Below are positions 56,440 to 64,000 of a stretch of 64,000 nt of DNA, in pieces. A program made the position numbers and the translations under genes. Within the stretch, counting starts at the first letter, position 1. Each line of letters begins with the position of its first letter. This DNA is from Streptomyces sp. NBC_01485. Lineage in GTDB: Bacteria; Actinomycetota; Actinomycetes; Streptomycetales; Streptomycetaceae. The stretch spans positions 8,618,001-8,682,000 of the forward strand of contig NZ_CP109435.1 in assembly GCF_036227125.1 (NCBI RefSeq). Reading direction: 5' to 3'. The notes beneath the pieces are model-generated. The model did no database searches, had not been told where the DNA came from, and worked only from the letters and a program-made list of their open reading frames with translations.

Positions 56440-57423
56440 ATGAGCATGACCACCGCGAAGACCGACGAGGTCGCGAAGGGGACGCCGGCCCCGGCGACCC
56501 CGTCCGACCAGCGGGAGCGCGACCGTATGCGGCGCCGCCTCGCCCGACGGCGGGGCGGCGGCTGGTGGCCGTACGTCTTCCTGGCCCCCTGGTTCGTCGG
56601 CCTGTTCGGCCTGACGATCTACCCGATGCTCGACTCGCTGTACCTGTCGTTCACCGACTTCGACCTGCTGACGCCCGCGCAGTGGGTCGGCACCAAGAAC
56701 TACGAGCGGATGTTCACCGCCGACCCGGTCTTCTGGGACACGGTGCACGCCACGCTCCTGTACGTCGCCGTCTCCGTCCCGCTGAAGCTCGCGCTGGCGC
56801 TCGGCGTGGCGATGCTGCTCAACCGGGACCTGAAGGGCATCGGCCTCTACCGGGCCGCCTTCTACCTGCCCTCGCTGCTCGGCGGGGCGGTGGCCGTCGC
56901 CATCGTGTGGCGCCAGGTCTTCGGCGGCGACGGTCTGTTCAACGACTTCCTCGGCTGGTTCGGCATCGAGGGCCAGGACTGGATCTCCAGCCCAGACACC
57001 GCGATCTACACCCTGATCCTGCTGGCCGTCTGGCAGTTCGGCACCCCGATGGTCATCTTCCTCGCCGGCCTGAAGCAACTGCCCAGGGACGTGTACGAGG
57101 CGGCCGAGATCGACGGCGCCGGGCCGGTCACCCGCTTCTTCCGGATCACCCTGCCGCTGCTGACGCCGATCGTCTTCTTCAACGTCGTGCTGCAGATCAT
57201 CGACGCGTTCAAGACGTTCACGCCCGCCTTCGTCGTCAGCAACGGCACCGGCGGACCGCTCAACTCGACGATGCTGTACTCCCTCTACCTGTACAAGAAG
57301 GGCTTCGCCGACCTCCAGATGGGATACGCCTCGGCCATGGCCTGGGTGCTGTTCCTGGTCATCGCGGGCTTCACGGCGGTCAACTTCATCGCCAGCCGTT
57401 ACTGGGTCCACTACGACGACTGA
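56440..57423 (+). CDS. CUT1 sugar ABC permease (MalF type)
   Basis: The 327-residue protein has a long polar N-terminus (about 45 residues, arginine-rich) and six membrane helices from WWPYVFLAPWFVGLFGLTIY onward. The EAA coupling loop is EAAEIDGAGPVTRFFRITLP near residue 222, which docks to the ATPase. AGGGTCAGGA precedes the ATG. The last codons (Tyr-Asp-Asp) and the TGA stop are part of a heptanucleotide repeat that fills the gap to the next gene. It forms the channel with the following permease. Confidence 0.93.
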   Translation: MSMTTAKTDEVAKGTPAPATPSDQRERDRMRRRLARRRGGGWWPYVFLAPWFVGLFGLTIYPMLDSLYLSFTDFDLLTPAQWVGTKNYERMFTADPVFWDTVHATLLYVAVSVPLKLALALGVAMLLNRDLKGIGLYRAAFYLPSLLGGAVAVAIVWRQVFGGDGLFNDFLGWFGIEGQDWISSPDTAIYTLILLAVWQFGTPMVIFLAGLKQLPRDVYEAAEIDGAGPVTRFFRITLPLLTPIVFFNVVLQIIDAFKTFTPAFVVSNGTGGPLNSTMLYSLYLYKKGFADLQMGYASAMAWVLFLVIAGFTAVNFIASRYWVHYDD

Positions 57424-57511
57424 CGACCGACGTCCGACGATCGACGACTGACGACTGACGACTGACGACTGACGACTGACGATCGACGACTGACGACTGA
57501 CGACCGAAGTC
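57414..57511. repeat. Heptanucleotide tandem repeat between the two permease genes
   Basis: About 14 units of a 7-bp motif, mostly TGACGAC with CGACGAC, CGACGAT and CGACGTC variants, run from the last codons of the first permease to 22 bp before the second permease. Units at 57442-57476 are identical. The repeat includes the TGA stop codon. Because seven is not a multiple of three, it carries TGA in all three frames. Confidence 0.9.
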
Positions 57512-57533
57512 CGAGCGAGGAGTCCTTCCCACC

Positions 57534-58412
57534 ATGTCCGCCATCACCCCGAACGCGTCGCCGTTGCGGAAGCTCCGCTCGGCCACCGGCGCCCGCCGCA
57601 TCTTCCTCCACACCCTGCTCATCGGCGTGGCGGTCGTCATGCTCTACCCGCTGCTGTGGATGCTCAGCAGCTCGATCAAGCCCGACACGGAGATCTTCAC
57701 CCACCCCGGGCTGATCCCGAACAAGCTCAACCCGCAGAACTACGCCGACGGCTGGAGCGGCTCCGGCAACTCCTTCTCGCTGTACATCACCAACTCGCTG
57801 ATCGTCACGATCGGCGCGGTGATCGGCAACGTGATCTCCTGCTCGCTGGCCGCCTACGCCTTCGCGCGCTTCGAGTTCCGGGGCAAGAAGATCTGGTTCG
57901 GCCTGATGCTCGGCACGCTGATGCTGCCCACGCAGGCCGTCCTCATCCCGCAGTACACGATCTTCTACAACCTGACCTGGATCAACACCTATCTGCCGCT
58001 GATCGTGCCGAAGTTCCTCGCGGTGGACGCCTTCTTCATCTTCCTGATGGTCCAGTTCATCCGCTCCATCCCGCGCGAGCTCGACCACGCGGCCATGATG
58101 GACGGCGCCAACCCCTGGCAGATCTACTGGAAGATCATCCTGCCGCTGATGAAGCCGGCCCTGGTCACCACCACCATCTTCACCTTCATCTGGACGTACG
58201 ACGACTTCCTGCACCAGCTCGTCTACCTCCAGCAGAACGACAAGTTCACCGTCCCCCTCGGCCTGACCCTCTTCATGGACCAGACCAGCGGCTCCTCCTA
58301 CGGCCCGATGTTCGCCATGTCGACACTCGCCCTCCTGCCGACGCTGATCTGCTTCCTCATCTTCCAGAAGAGGCTGGTCGAAGGCCTGGCGACGTCCGGC
58401 ATGAAGGGCTGA
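57534..58412 (+). CDS. CUT1 sugar ABC permease (MalG type)
   Basis: The 292-residue protein has six membrane helices starting at IFLHTLLIGVAVVMLYPLLW. The periplasmic SIKPDTEIF and the coupling loop ELDHAAMMDGANPWQIYWKI (variant of EAA, with His for Ala) lie near residue 185. It pairs with the upstream permease. GAGGAG lies about ten nt before the ATG, just after the heptamer repeat. Seven nt after its stop begins an uncharacterised carbohydrate-active enzyme, probably in the same transcript. Confidence 0.93.
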   Translation: MSAITPNASPLRKLRSATGARRIFLHTLLIGVAVVMLYPLLWMLSSSIKPDTEIFTHPGLIPNKLNPQNYADGWSGSGNSFSLYITNSLIVTIGAVIGNVISCSLAAYAFARFEFRGKKIWFGLMLGTLMLPTQAVLIPQYTIFYNLTWINTYLPLIVPKFLAVDAFFIFLMVQFIRSIPRELDHAAMMDGANPWQIYWKIILPLMKPALVTTTIFTFIWTYDDFLHQLVYLQQNDKFTVPLGLTLFMDQTSGSSYGPMFAMSTLALLPTLICFLIFQKRLVEGLATSGMKG

Positions 58413-58418
58413 TCCCGG

Positions 58419-60251
58419 GTGCACCTCCTCCACCAGCGCGGCCCGCTGCACGACCTGCCCGACACCCCGCAGGCGTACGACGCCGTCCTCGCCGACGTCA
58501 CCGAGCAGGCCCTGCGGCGGCTGACGCCGGACGGAAACCTCGAACACCCCGACTGCGTCGACGACATCGGCGACACCTCCCTCGGCATCACCTCCCTGCT
58601 GGCCCTGGCCTGGCAGCGCGCCAAGGACCCGCGCCTGCCGGACGCGGTGCGCCGCAGCCTCGCCTTCCACCTGCGGGAGCGGGTCTACCGGGACGACAAC
58701 CCCGGCTACCCCAACCTGCGGGTACGCGACTCGGGCCTGCCGTACGCCCGTTACACCCTGGCGCCCGGCGCCCACCCGATCGGCGACTGGCCGAGCACGG
58801 TGTGGGCGCTGCTCCAGGCGGTGAACGTCCTCGACGCGGCGGACGGTCTGGTCGACGACGGCCCGCGCACCGAACTGCTGGACGTGGCGCGCGGCTACTG
58901 GAGCTGGCTGACCGAGGCGACCTTCTTCAACCCGCAGGAGGCCGGCAACCAGGCGATCGGCTGCGTCGTGGGCGGCCTGATGCTCGCCCGGCACCTGCCC
59001 GCCGCCGACGGAGCCCGGGTGCGCGCCCGCGCACTGGCGCTGTACGCCGACGAGATCCGCGCCCACCGGGTCCGCGACCGGGGCGCCCTGCTGCCCCCCG
59101 AGCACGGCGGCGCCTACGACAACAACTACGGCCCGATCTCCCTCTCCTTCCTCGCCCAGGCCCACCGCATCAGCGGGGAACCCGTCTTCGCCGAGGACGG
59201 CGACGCCCTCGCCCGCTACATCGACGCCCGCCTCACCGGCGGCGGCTTCGACAACGGCGGCCCCCGCTACAGCGAGCAGCACTCGGCCTTCGAGTCGGTC
59301 CTCGGCCTGCGCTACTTCGGCGCCCGCATCGGCTCCGACCTGGGCCGCTACCGGGGCGACAGCCGCTGGGCCCGGCACGCGGTGAAGGCGGACGGCGAGG
59401 TCGACGGACACTTCGCGTGGATGCTCGTCTGGCAGACCCAGGACACCACGCCCTGGCACCGCGAGCCGTCCCCGGCCGCCGCCCGCCACCAACTGCGGGC
59501 CGGCACGGTCTCGGTGGCCTTCGACGACCGGATGACCCCGGCGGTGATCGAGGCGGCCGGCACCTACTACCTGCCCGCCGCAGTCCACCGCCAGCACGGC
59601 TTCGGCCCCGTCACCGACGGCTTCCTGCTGTGCCGCCCCATGGGCGAGGTCCGGGTGCGCGACGCCCGCGCCGACGGCCTGACCGCCAAGCTGGTCACCA
59701 AGCCGGTCGTCGGCCGCGACCACGTCCTGCGCCGCGTCCGCTCCCTGTACGTCACCGACGGCACCACCCTGTGGACGACCGTCGCCGTGGAACGCCTCCC
59801 GGGCACGCCGTACCTGCTGGCCGGCCTGCCGTACGCCGAGGACGACGGCGACCGGGTCCGGCGTACGGCGCACGCGGCCGTCTCCTCGGCGGGCGCCCTG
59901 CGCCTCACGCACCCGGCCGCGCAGGGCGCCGAGCACTTCGACGCCCGCGCCGAACTCACCCAGGAACAGGCCGCGTTCGCCCTCGCCGCCGACCCGCGCG
60001 GCTACGGCGACCCCGACGAGGGCTGGCGCCACCTGGTCAGCTCGACGGCCCTGGAGGCGGACCCGGTCCCGGACGCGCCGAAGGACCTGCACGTGTTCGC
60101 GGTGCGGTACGGCACCGAGGAGCCGCTCACCGTGTCGGTGGAGCGGGGCACGGCGGGACTGACCGTGCGGACGGACGCGTTCACGGCCGTCCTCGGCGGC
60201 GAAGACGCCCACGGCGAACCGGAGTTGGCGCTGCGCGCGGCAGGCCGCTGA
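58419..60251 (+). CDS. Uncharacterised carbohydrate-active enzyme of the sugar operon (610 aa)
   Basis: The GTG-started protein has no signal peptide or membrane segment and should act in the cytoplasm. Residues 1-310 are helical, in a repeating pattern consistent with an alpha/alpha toroid (LGITSLLALAWQRAKDPRLP, WPSTVWALLQAVNVLDAADG, EATFFNPQEAGNQAIGCVVG, HGGAYDNNYGPISLSFLAQA). Residues 330-610 look like beta-sheet sandwich (LRAGTVSVAFDDRM, GEVRVRDARADGLT, GTTLWTTVAVERLPG). This two-part build is common in polysaccharide lyases and heparinase-like enzymes. The Asn-Asn-Tyr in AYDNNYGP is a candidate active site. Being last in the operon, it probably degrades the imported oligosaccharide. Family and substrate are not identified. 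Confidence 0.7.
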   Translation: MHLLHQRGPLHDLPDTPQAYDAVLADVTEQALRRLTPDGNLEHPDCVDDIGDTSLGITSLLALAWQRAKDPRLPDAVRRSLAFHLRERVYRDDNPGYPNLRVRDSGLPYARYTLAPGAHPIGDWPSTVWALLQAVNVLDAADGLVDDGPRTELLDVARGYWSWLTEATFFNPQEAGNQAIGCVVGGLMLARHLPAADGARVRARALALYADEIRAHRVRDRGALLPPEHGGAYDNNYGPISLSFLAQAHRISGEPVFAEDGDALARYIDARLTGGGFDNGGPRYSEQHSAFESVLGLRYFGARIGSDLGRYRGDSRWARHAVKADGEVDGHFAWMLVWQTQDTTPWHREPSPAAARHQLRAGTVSVAFDDRMTPAVIEAAGTYYLPAAVHRQHGFGPVTDGFLLCRPMGEVRVRDARADGLTAKLVTKPVVGRDHVLRRVRSLYVTDGTTLWTTVAVERLPGTPYLLAGLPYAEDDGDRVRRTAHAAVSSAGALRLTHPAAQGAEHFDARAELTQEQAAFALAADPRGYGDPDEGWRHLVSSTALEADPVPDAPKDLHVFAVRYGTEEPLTVSVERGTAGLTVRTDAFTAVLGGEDAHGEPELALRAAGR

Positions 60252-60254
60252 CGG

Positions 60255-60893
60255 TCACCCCGGGCGGACCACCAGGTCCGCCCGGTCCCGCGTGGCCGCC
60301 ACCAGTTCGGCGTTGCGCTGGTCGGTGCGCAGGACCCACGCCACCGCCTCCTCGTGCGTCTTGCCGAACTCCTCGTGCCGGGCGACCAGTCGACGGACGC
60401 GCTCGTCCTCCTCCAACTCGCAGAACCACACCGCGTCCAGCGCGGCCCGCACCCGCGTCCACGCGCCCGTGCCCAGCAGGAGGTAGTTGCCCTCCGTCAC
60501 GATCAGCCGGGCCGTCGGCGGCACCGGCAGCGCGCCGGCGATCGGCTGCTCCAGGACCCGTTCGAAGCCAGGCGCGTACACGACGCCGTCGCCGTCGCTC
60601 TCCTCGCGCAGCCGCCGCAGCAGGGCCGCGTACCCGGCCGCGTCGAACGTGTCGGGCGCGCCCTTGCGGCCCCGGCGGCCGAGCCGGTCCAGTTCGACGT
60701 CGGCGAGATGGAAACCGTCCATCGGGACGTGCGCGACCCAGGGCTCCCCGGCGCCGTTCAACTCCCGCACCAGGCGCTCGGCGAGGGTCGTCTTGCCCGC
60801 GCCGGGGCTGCCGGCGATACCGAGGAGCGCGCGCCGGCGGCCGTCCCCGGCGAGGGAACGGGCCCGTTCGAGCAGGTCGTCGAAAGTGAGCAC
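60255..60893 (-). CDS. Nucleoside/nucleotide kinase-family P-loop protein
   Basis: The 212-residue protein has the P-loop GIAGSPGAGKTTLAERLV near residue 27, MDGFHLADVELDRLGRRGRK for substrate binding (the MDGFH of the uridine-kinase/pantothenate-kinase-like group) and VYAPGFERVLEQPI. LIVTEGNYLLLG is the Walker B-like strand, and WFCELEEDERVRRLVARHEE with the lid arginines follows. It belongs to the YggC/Frk-like subgroup often found beside sugar transport genes, and phosphorylation of a sugar or nucleoside is likely. Its end lies four nt from the end of the sugar operon on the opposite strand, so it is not co-transcribed. GTG 60893 is chosen to match family length; no ribosome site is visible. 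Confidence 0.85.
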   Translation of the reverse strand: MLTFDDLLERARSLAGDGRRRALLGIAGSPGAGKTTLAERLVRELNGAGEPWVAHVPMDGFHLADVELDRLGRRGRKGAPDTFDAAGYAALLRRLREESDGDGVVYAPGFERVLEQPIAGALPVPPTARLIVTEGNYLLLGTGAWTRVRAALDAVWFCELEEDERVRRLVARHEEFGKTHEEAVAWVLRTDQRNAELVAATRDRADLVVRPG

Positions 60894-61001
60894 ACGGACG
60901 AGTGTCGCAGTCTCCTCGAAGGAGACCCGCAAGGAGAGAAGGACGCCCGTACCCGACCTCACGGTTTCCCTTCTCATGGTCAAGATCTGCCGGACCCTTT
61001 A

Positions 61002-61018
61002 CTGCACATGATGTGCAG
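61002..61018. promoter_or_regulatory. 17-bp perfect palindrome in front of the nickel/cobalt transporter
   Basis: CTGCACAT-G-ATGTGCAG is a perfect 8-1-8 palindrome, 15 nt upstream of the transporter start. It sits where a metal-responsive repressor would block transcription or initiation. It does not match the Nur box or common NikR sites I know. Confidence 0.6.
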
Positions 61019-61033
61019 GTGCTGGAGGATGGC

Positions 61034-62236
61034 ATGAGGTCGCCGCCCGTGGCGTCCGCCCTCCGGAACCGACGAAAGACCTCCCCGATGACGACGGCGA
61101 CGACCGCCCCGCACCGCGTCCGTACCTCCCTGACGCGGCAGGAGTGGACCCGCCTCGGCGGGATGGCCGCGTTCATCCTCGCGCTGCACGTGATCGGCTG
61201 GTTCACCCTCGTCGCGATCGTCGCGCCCGAGCACCACACCGTGGGCGAGAAGTCCTTCGGCATCGGCATCGGCGTCACCGCCTACACCCTCGGCATGCGG
61301 CACGCCTTCGACGCCGACCACATCGCCGCCATCGACAACACCACCCGCAAGCTGATGGGCGAGGGGCAGCGGCCGCTGTCGGTCGGGTTCTGGTTCTCGC
61401 TCGGCCACTCCAGCGTCGTCTTCGCCCTGGCGTTCCTGCTGTCCGTCGGCGTCAAGGCGCTGGCCGGCCCGGTCAGCGAGGACGGCTCGCGGCTGCACGA
61501 CGTCACCGGCCTGATCGGCACGACCGTCTCCGGCACCTTCCTCTACGTCATCGCCGCCCTCAACCTCGTCGTCCTCGGCGGCATCTGGAAGGTGTTCCGC
61601 CGGATGCGGTCCGGCGAGTTCGACGAAGCCGCGCTGGAGGAGCAGCTGAACAGCCGCGGGCTGATGAACCGGCTGCTCGGCCGGGTCACGAAGGCCGTCT
61701 CCAAGTCGTGGCACATGTACCCGCTGGGGCTGCTGTTCGGCCTCGGGTTCGACACCGCGACCGAGGTGGCCCTGCTCGTCCTCGCCGGCTCCGGCGCGGC
61801 CTCCGGGCTGCCCTGGTACGCGATCCTGTGCCTGCCGGTCCTCTTCGCGGCCGGCATGTCGCTGCTCGACACCATCGACGGCTCGTTCATGAACTTCGCC
61901 TACGGCTGGGCCTTCTCGCAGCCGGTGCGCAAGGTCTACTACAACCTCACCGTCACCGGCCTGTCCGTGGCCGTCGCCCTGGTCATCGGCACCGTCGAAC
62001 TCCTCGGCCTGCTGGCGGACCGACTCGGCCTGCACGGCCCGTTCTGGGACCGGATCGCCGGTATCGACCTCAACACCCTGGGCTTCGTCGTCGTCGGCCT
62101 GTTCTTCGCCGCGTGGGCCATCGCCCTGGTGGTGTGGAAGGTGTGCCGGGTCGAGGAGAAGTGGACGACGGGCACGGCGACGGCACTGACGGAGACCGGC
62201 CTCACCCCGACCGAGGCGGAATCCCGGACGACTTGA
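61034..62236 (+). CDS. NiCoT-family nickel/cobalt transporter
   Basis: The protein (400 residues from ATG 61034, preceded by GGAGG; 382 from ATG 61088) has eight hydrophobic segments. It carries the NiCoT signature RHAFDADHIAAIDN (HX4DH) in helix 2, followed by LGHSSVVFALAF, LGFDTATEVALLVL and GMSLLDTIDGSFMNFAYGWA. These residues bind the metal during uptake. In Streptomyces such permeases supply nickel for Ni-superoxide dismutase, urease or hydrogenase, or cobalt for vitamin B12. The choice between metals cannot be made by eye. A palindrome upstream points to metal-dependent regulation. It is convergent with sthA. Confidence 0.92.
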   Translation: MRSPPVASALRNRRKTSPMTTATTAPHRVRTSLTRQEWTRLGGMAAFILALHVIGWFTLVAIVAPEHHTVGEKSFGIGIGVTAYTLGMRHAFDADHIAAIDNTTRKLMGEGQRPLSVGFWFSLGHSSVVFALAFLLSVGVKALAGPVSEDGSRLHDVTGLIGTTVSGTFLYVIAALNLVVLGGIWKVFRRMRSGEFDEAALEEQLNSRGLMNRLLGRVTKAVSKSWHMYPLGLLFGLGFDTATEVALLVLAGSGAASGLPWYAILCLPVLFAAGMSLLDTIDGSFMNFAYGWAFSQPVRKVYYNLTVTGLSVAVALVIGTVELLGLLADRLGLHGPFWDRIAGIDLNTLGFVVVGLFFAAWAIALVVWKVCRVEEKWTTGTATALTETGLTPTEAESRTT

Positions 62237-62238
62237 CG

Positions 62239-62441
62239 CGTGGGTGCCCCGCGGGGTCCGACGCTGTTGGCGAATCCACGGGCGGCCGGGTACCAGTTCC
62301 GCGAATGTGACGCCCCGGGTAGGAAGTGTCACATTCGCGGCCGACAGGACCCCGGGTCTCCGGCACGGGCTCACCGTGGCCCGGATCGCCCAGGCGGAAT
62401 GCGCCAACAGCATCCGGGGTCCGTGGGTGCCCCGCGGGGTC
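62239..62441. repeat. Nested direct and inverted repeats between convergent genes
   Basis: A 20-bp sequence (CGTGGGTGCCCCGCGGGGTC) occurs twice in the same direction, at 62239-62258 and 62422-62441, the second overlapping the sthA stop. Inside, GCTGTTGGCG (62263-62272) and CGCCAACAGC (62402-62411) are inverted, with similar flanks. The innermost 13-bp arms 62299-62311 and 62328-62340 (CCGCGAATGTGAC and its complement) are perfect. The set could act as terminator for both genes or be a small mobile or duplicated unit. Confidence 0.65.
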
Positions 62442-63819
62442 AGTCGCCGATGCGGTCCAGTTCGCGCAGGCGGTTGGTGGCGTCGAGGGCGGCGACCTTG
62501 TACGACTCCGCCAGCGTCGGGTAGTTGAACACCGCGTTGACCAGGTAGTCGACGGTGCCGCCACAGCCCATCACCGACTGGCCGATGTGGATCAGCTCGG
62601 TCGCTCCGGTGCCGAAGCAGTGCACGCCGAGCAGCGTCCGGTCCCGGGGCGAGACCAGCAGCTTCAGCATGCCGTGCGCGTCGCCGATGATCTGCCCGCG
62701 CGCCAGTTCGCGATAGCGGGCGACGCCCACCTCGAACGGCACCCGCTCCTCGGTGAGCTGGTCCTCCGTCCGCCCCACGAAACTGATCTCCGGGATGGTG
62801 TAGATGCCGATCGGCTGGAGGTCGTGCATCTGCCCGACGGGCTCGCCGCAGGCGTGGTACGCGGCTGCCCGGCCCTGCTCCATCGCGGTCGCGGCGAGCG
62901 CCGGGAAACCGATGACGTCGCCGACGGCGTAGATGTGCCCGGCCGGCGTGCGGTAGTGCCGGTCCGCCGCCAACCCGGCCTTGTCCAGGTCGAGTTCGTC
63001 GGTCAGGCCCTGTCGGCCCGCCGAGTACATGACCGCGTCCGCCGGGATCTTCTTGCCGCTCTCCAGCACGGTCAGGGTGCCGCGCGGATGCCGTTCCACG
63101 GCGGCGACGGTCTCCCCGAACCGGAAGGCCACCGCCAGGTCCCGCAGGTGGTACCTGAGCGACTCGATGACCTCGACGTCGCACATGTCGAGCATCCCGG
63201 CCCGCTTCTCCACCACGGTGACCTTGCTGCCGAGCGCGGCGAACATACTGGCGTATTCCATACCTATGACACCCGCGCCGACGATCACCATCGACTGCGG
63301 CACCCGCTCGATCGTCAGCACGTTGTCGGAGTCGAGGATGGTCCGCCCGTCGAACTCCACGCTGTCCGGCCGGGCCGGCCGCGTCCCGGTGGCGATCACG
63401 ATGTGCTCGGCGCTGATCAGCCGCTCCTGCCCGGTGACCTCCCGCAGGGCGATCGTGTGGTCGTCGACGAACCGGCCGGTGCCGGCGAACAGGGTGACGT
63501 GGTTGCGGGTCAACTGGCTGCGGATGACGTCGATCTCCCGCCCGACGACATGCTCGGTCCGGGCCGTCAGGTCGGCGACGGTGATGTTCTCCTTGAGCCG
63601 GTAGCTCTGTCCGTACAGGTCGCGCTGGGTGAGACCGGTGAGGTAGAGCACCGCCTCGCGCAGCGTCTTGGAGGGAATGGTGCCGGTGTGGAGGGAGACC
63701 CCGCCGACCATGTCGGGGCGGTCGACCACGGCCACGCGGCGGCCCAGTTTGGCCGCCGCGATGGCAGCCTTCTGACCGCCGGGACCTGATCCGAGGACGA
63801 GCATGTCGAAGTCGGGCAC
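62440..63819 (-). CDS. sthA: Soluble (Si-specific) NAD(P)+ transhydrogenase
   Basis: The 459-residue flavoprotein has the FAD loop LVLGSGPGGQKAAIAAAKLG at the N-terminus. VGGVSLHTGTIPSKTLRE follows, where disulfide reductases have CxxxxC. Both redox cysteines are absent, as fits a transhydrogenase rather than a lipoamide dehydrogenase. The second nucleotide loop is VIVGAGVIGMEYASMFAALG near residue 180, and IYAVGDVIGFPALAATAMEQ is the second FAD contact. The dimerisation domain ends with ELIHIGQSVMGCGGTVDYLV and NAVFNYPTLAE, with Asn-Tyr in place of the catalytic His-Pro. It moves hydride between NADH and NADPH in the cytoplasm, usually from NADPH to NAD. Single gene. Confidence 0.93.
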   Translation of the reverse strand: MPDFDMLVLGSGPGGQKAAIAAAKLGRRVAVVDRPDMVGGVSLHTGTIPSKTLREAVLYLTGLTQRDLYGQSYRLKENITVADLTARTEHVVGREIDVIRSQLTRNHVTLFAGTGRFVDDHTIALREVTGQERLISAEHIVIATGTRPARPDSVEFDGRTILDSDNVLTIERVPQSMVIVGAGVIGMEYASMFAALGSKVTVVEKRAGMLDMCDVEVIESLRYHLRDLAVAFRFGETVAAVERHPRGTLTVLESGKKIPADAVMYSAGRQGLTDELDLDKAGLAADRHYRTPAGHIYAVGDVIGFPALAATAMEQGRAAAYHACGEPVGQMHDLQPIGIYTIPEISFVGRTEDQLTEERVPFEVGVARYRELARGQIIGDAHGMLKLLVSPRDRTLLGVHCFGTGATELIHIGQSVMGCGGTVDYLVNAVFNYPTLAESYKVAALDATNRLRELDRIGD

Positions 63820-63864
63820 CCTCCGCAGTCTGGCAGTGCGAGGCGCTGCCGCGAAAGGGTGTGG

Positions 63865-64000
63865 TCAGGGCAGCAGTTTCTCGATCGCGCCGGGGCCCTC
63901 CTCGGCGAGCTTGCGGCGGGCCCACTCGAGGTTGCGGGGAGTGACGGGAAGGACGGCACGGATGGGACCGACGGCCGCGACGGACAGACTTGCCCGCAGG
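63865..64000 (-). CDS. C-terminal 44 residues of an unidentified gene (partial)
   Basis: The frame entering from the right edge reads LRASLSVAAVGPIRAVLPVT, then PRNLEWARRKLAEEGPGAIE and KLLP before TGA at 63865-63867. Codon use fits a real gene. The fragment ends in a helix rich in charged residues. It lies upstream of sthA on the same strand with 45 bp between them. Too little is visible to name it. Confidence 0.6.
   Translation of the reverse strand, partial: LRASLSVAAVGPIRAVLPVTPRNLEWARRKLAEEGPGAIEKLLP

Noticed and set aside
57414..57511. Possible CRISPR array
   Set aside because: The unit is 7 bp with no unique spacers; it is a microsatellite. No other regularly spaced repeat with spacers was seen in the window.
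57656..60889. 1077-codon plus-strand frame
   Set aside because: Arg/Pro/His-rich translation without motifs, overlapping permease and enzyme genes in another frame.
1..64000. tRNA, rRNA, prophage, integrase or plasmid functions
   Set aside because: Looked for on both strands; no cloverleaf-like gene with a CCA-adjacent acceptor stem, no phage structural gene, integrase or replication gene was found.

Overview
The window is about 73 percent GC or close to it, with strong third-position G/C bias. It carries Actinobacteria-specific genes: a RamC/RamS-type class III lanthipeptide locus, mycothiol-dependent formaldehyde dehydrogenase, an F420-dependent PPOX protein, an alpha-lytic-type protease and twin-arginine secreted enzymes. 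Three genes contain the rare leucine codon TTA. Everything fits a Streptomyces chromosome. I saw no rRNA, tRNA, CRISPR array, prophage or plasmid backbone.

Left end (1-5.4 kb, minus strand): start of the transporter, the 39-aa precursor and the three-domain synthetase of a SapB/AmfS-like morphogenetic peptide cluster (ramC-ramS-ramA order), preceded by a family 2 glycosyltransferase. 5.5-14.1 kb is mixed housekeeping and secreted functions: a phosphoesterase, an XdhC-type molybdoenzyme maturase, a GH5 endoglycoceramidase-like enzyme, a secreted beta-propeller protein divergent from a TetR regulator whose fifth codon is TTA, a macrolide-type glycosyltransferase, a SnoaL-like protein and a small secreted protein.

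14.2-26.3 kb is a complete NRPS-independent siderophore system. It has nine minus-strand genes, most overlapping by 1-4 nt: two FecCD permeases, an ATPase, a binding lipoprotein, an ATP-grasp ligase, two IucA/IucC synthetases with an MFS exporter between them, and a PLP decarboxylase. A FhuF-like ferric reductase diverges from it. The shared 160-bp promoter region has two DmdR/IdeR-like iron boxes. Uptake, assembly, export and iron release are therefore encoded together. The two synthetases plus ATP-grasp combination leaves the product open.

26.3-45.3 kb: an ABC exporter with a strong operator-like repeat; the mscR plus metallo-beta-lactamase-fold formaldehyde detoxification pair; an SDR with a leader that can pair with its own start region; a decayed IS200/IS605 tnpB that keeps its right-end hairpin; an L,D-transpeptidase; a membrane-anchored serine protease; a MalY-type C-S lyase; a glucarate-dehydratase-family gene broken by a single in-frame TAA; a large secreted alpha/beta hydrolase; a Gfo/Idh/MocA remnant; a DUF35 protein and TetR regulator sharing an operator motif; folD; an orphan ATP-grasp protein and a membrane peptidoglycan-binding protein.

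45.3-64 kb: a 799-aa ANTAR-GAF-PAS-PAS-PP2C phosphatase with a small partner gene, an RpiR regulator, a GT39 mannosyltransferase-like protein, a Tat-exported PAP2 phosphatase with a beta-helix tail, and a ROK-controlled sugar operon (binding lipoprotein, two permeases separated by a heptanucleotide repeat, and an uncharacterised 610-aa carbohydrate-active enzyme). A nucleoside kinase-like protein, a NiCoT nickel/cobalt transporter with a 17-bp palindrome in its leader, soluble transhydrogenase sthA, and the end of an unidentified gene close the window. Several intergenic spaces hold unusually long inverted or tandem repeats, reported separately.
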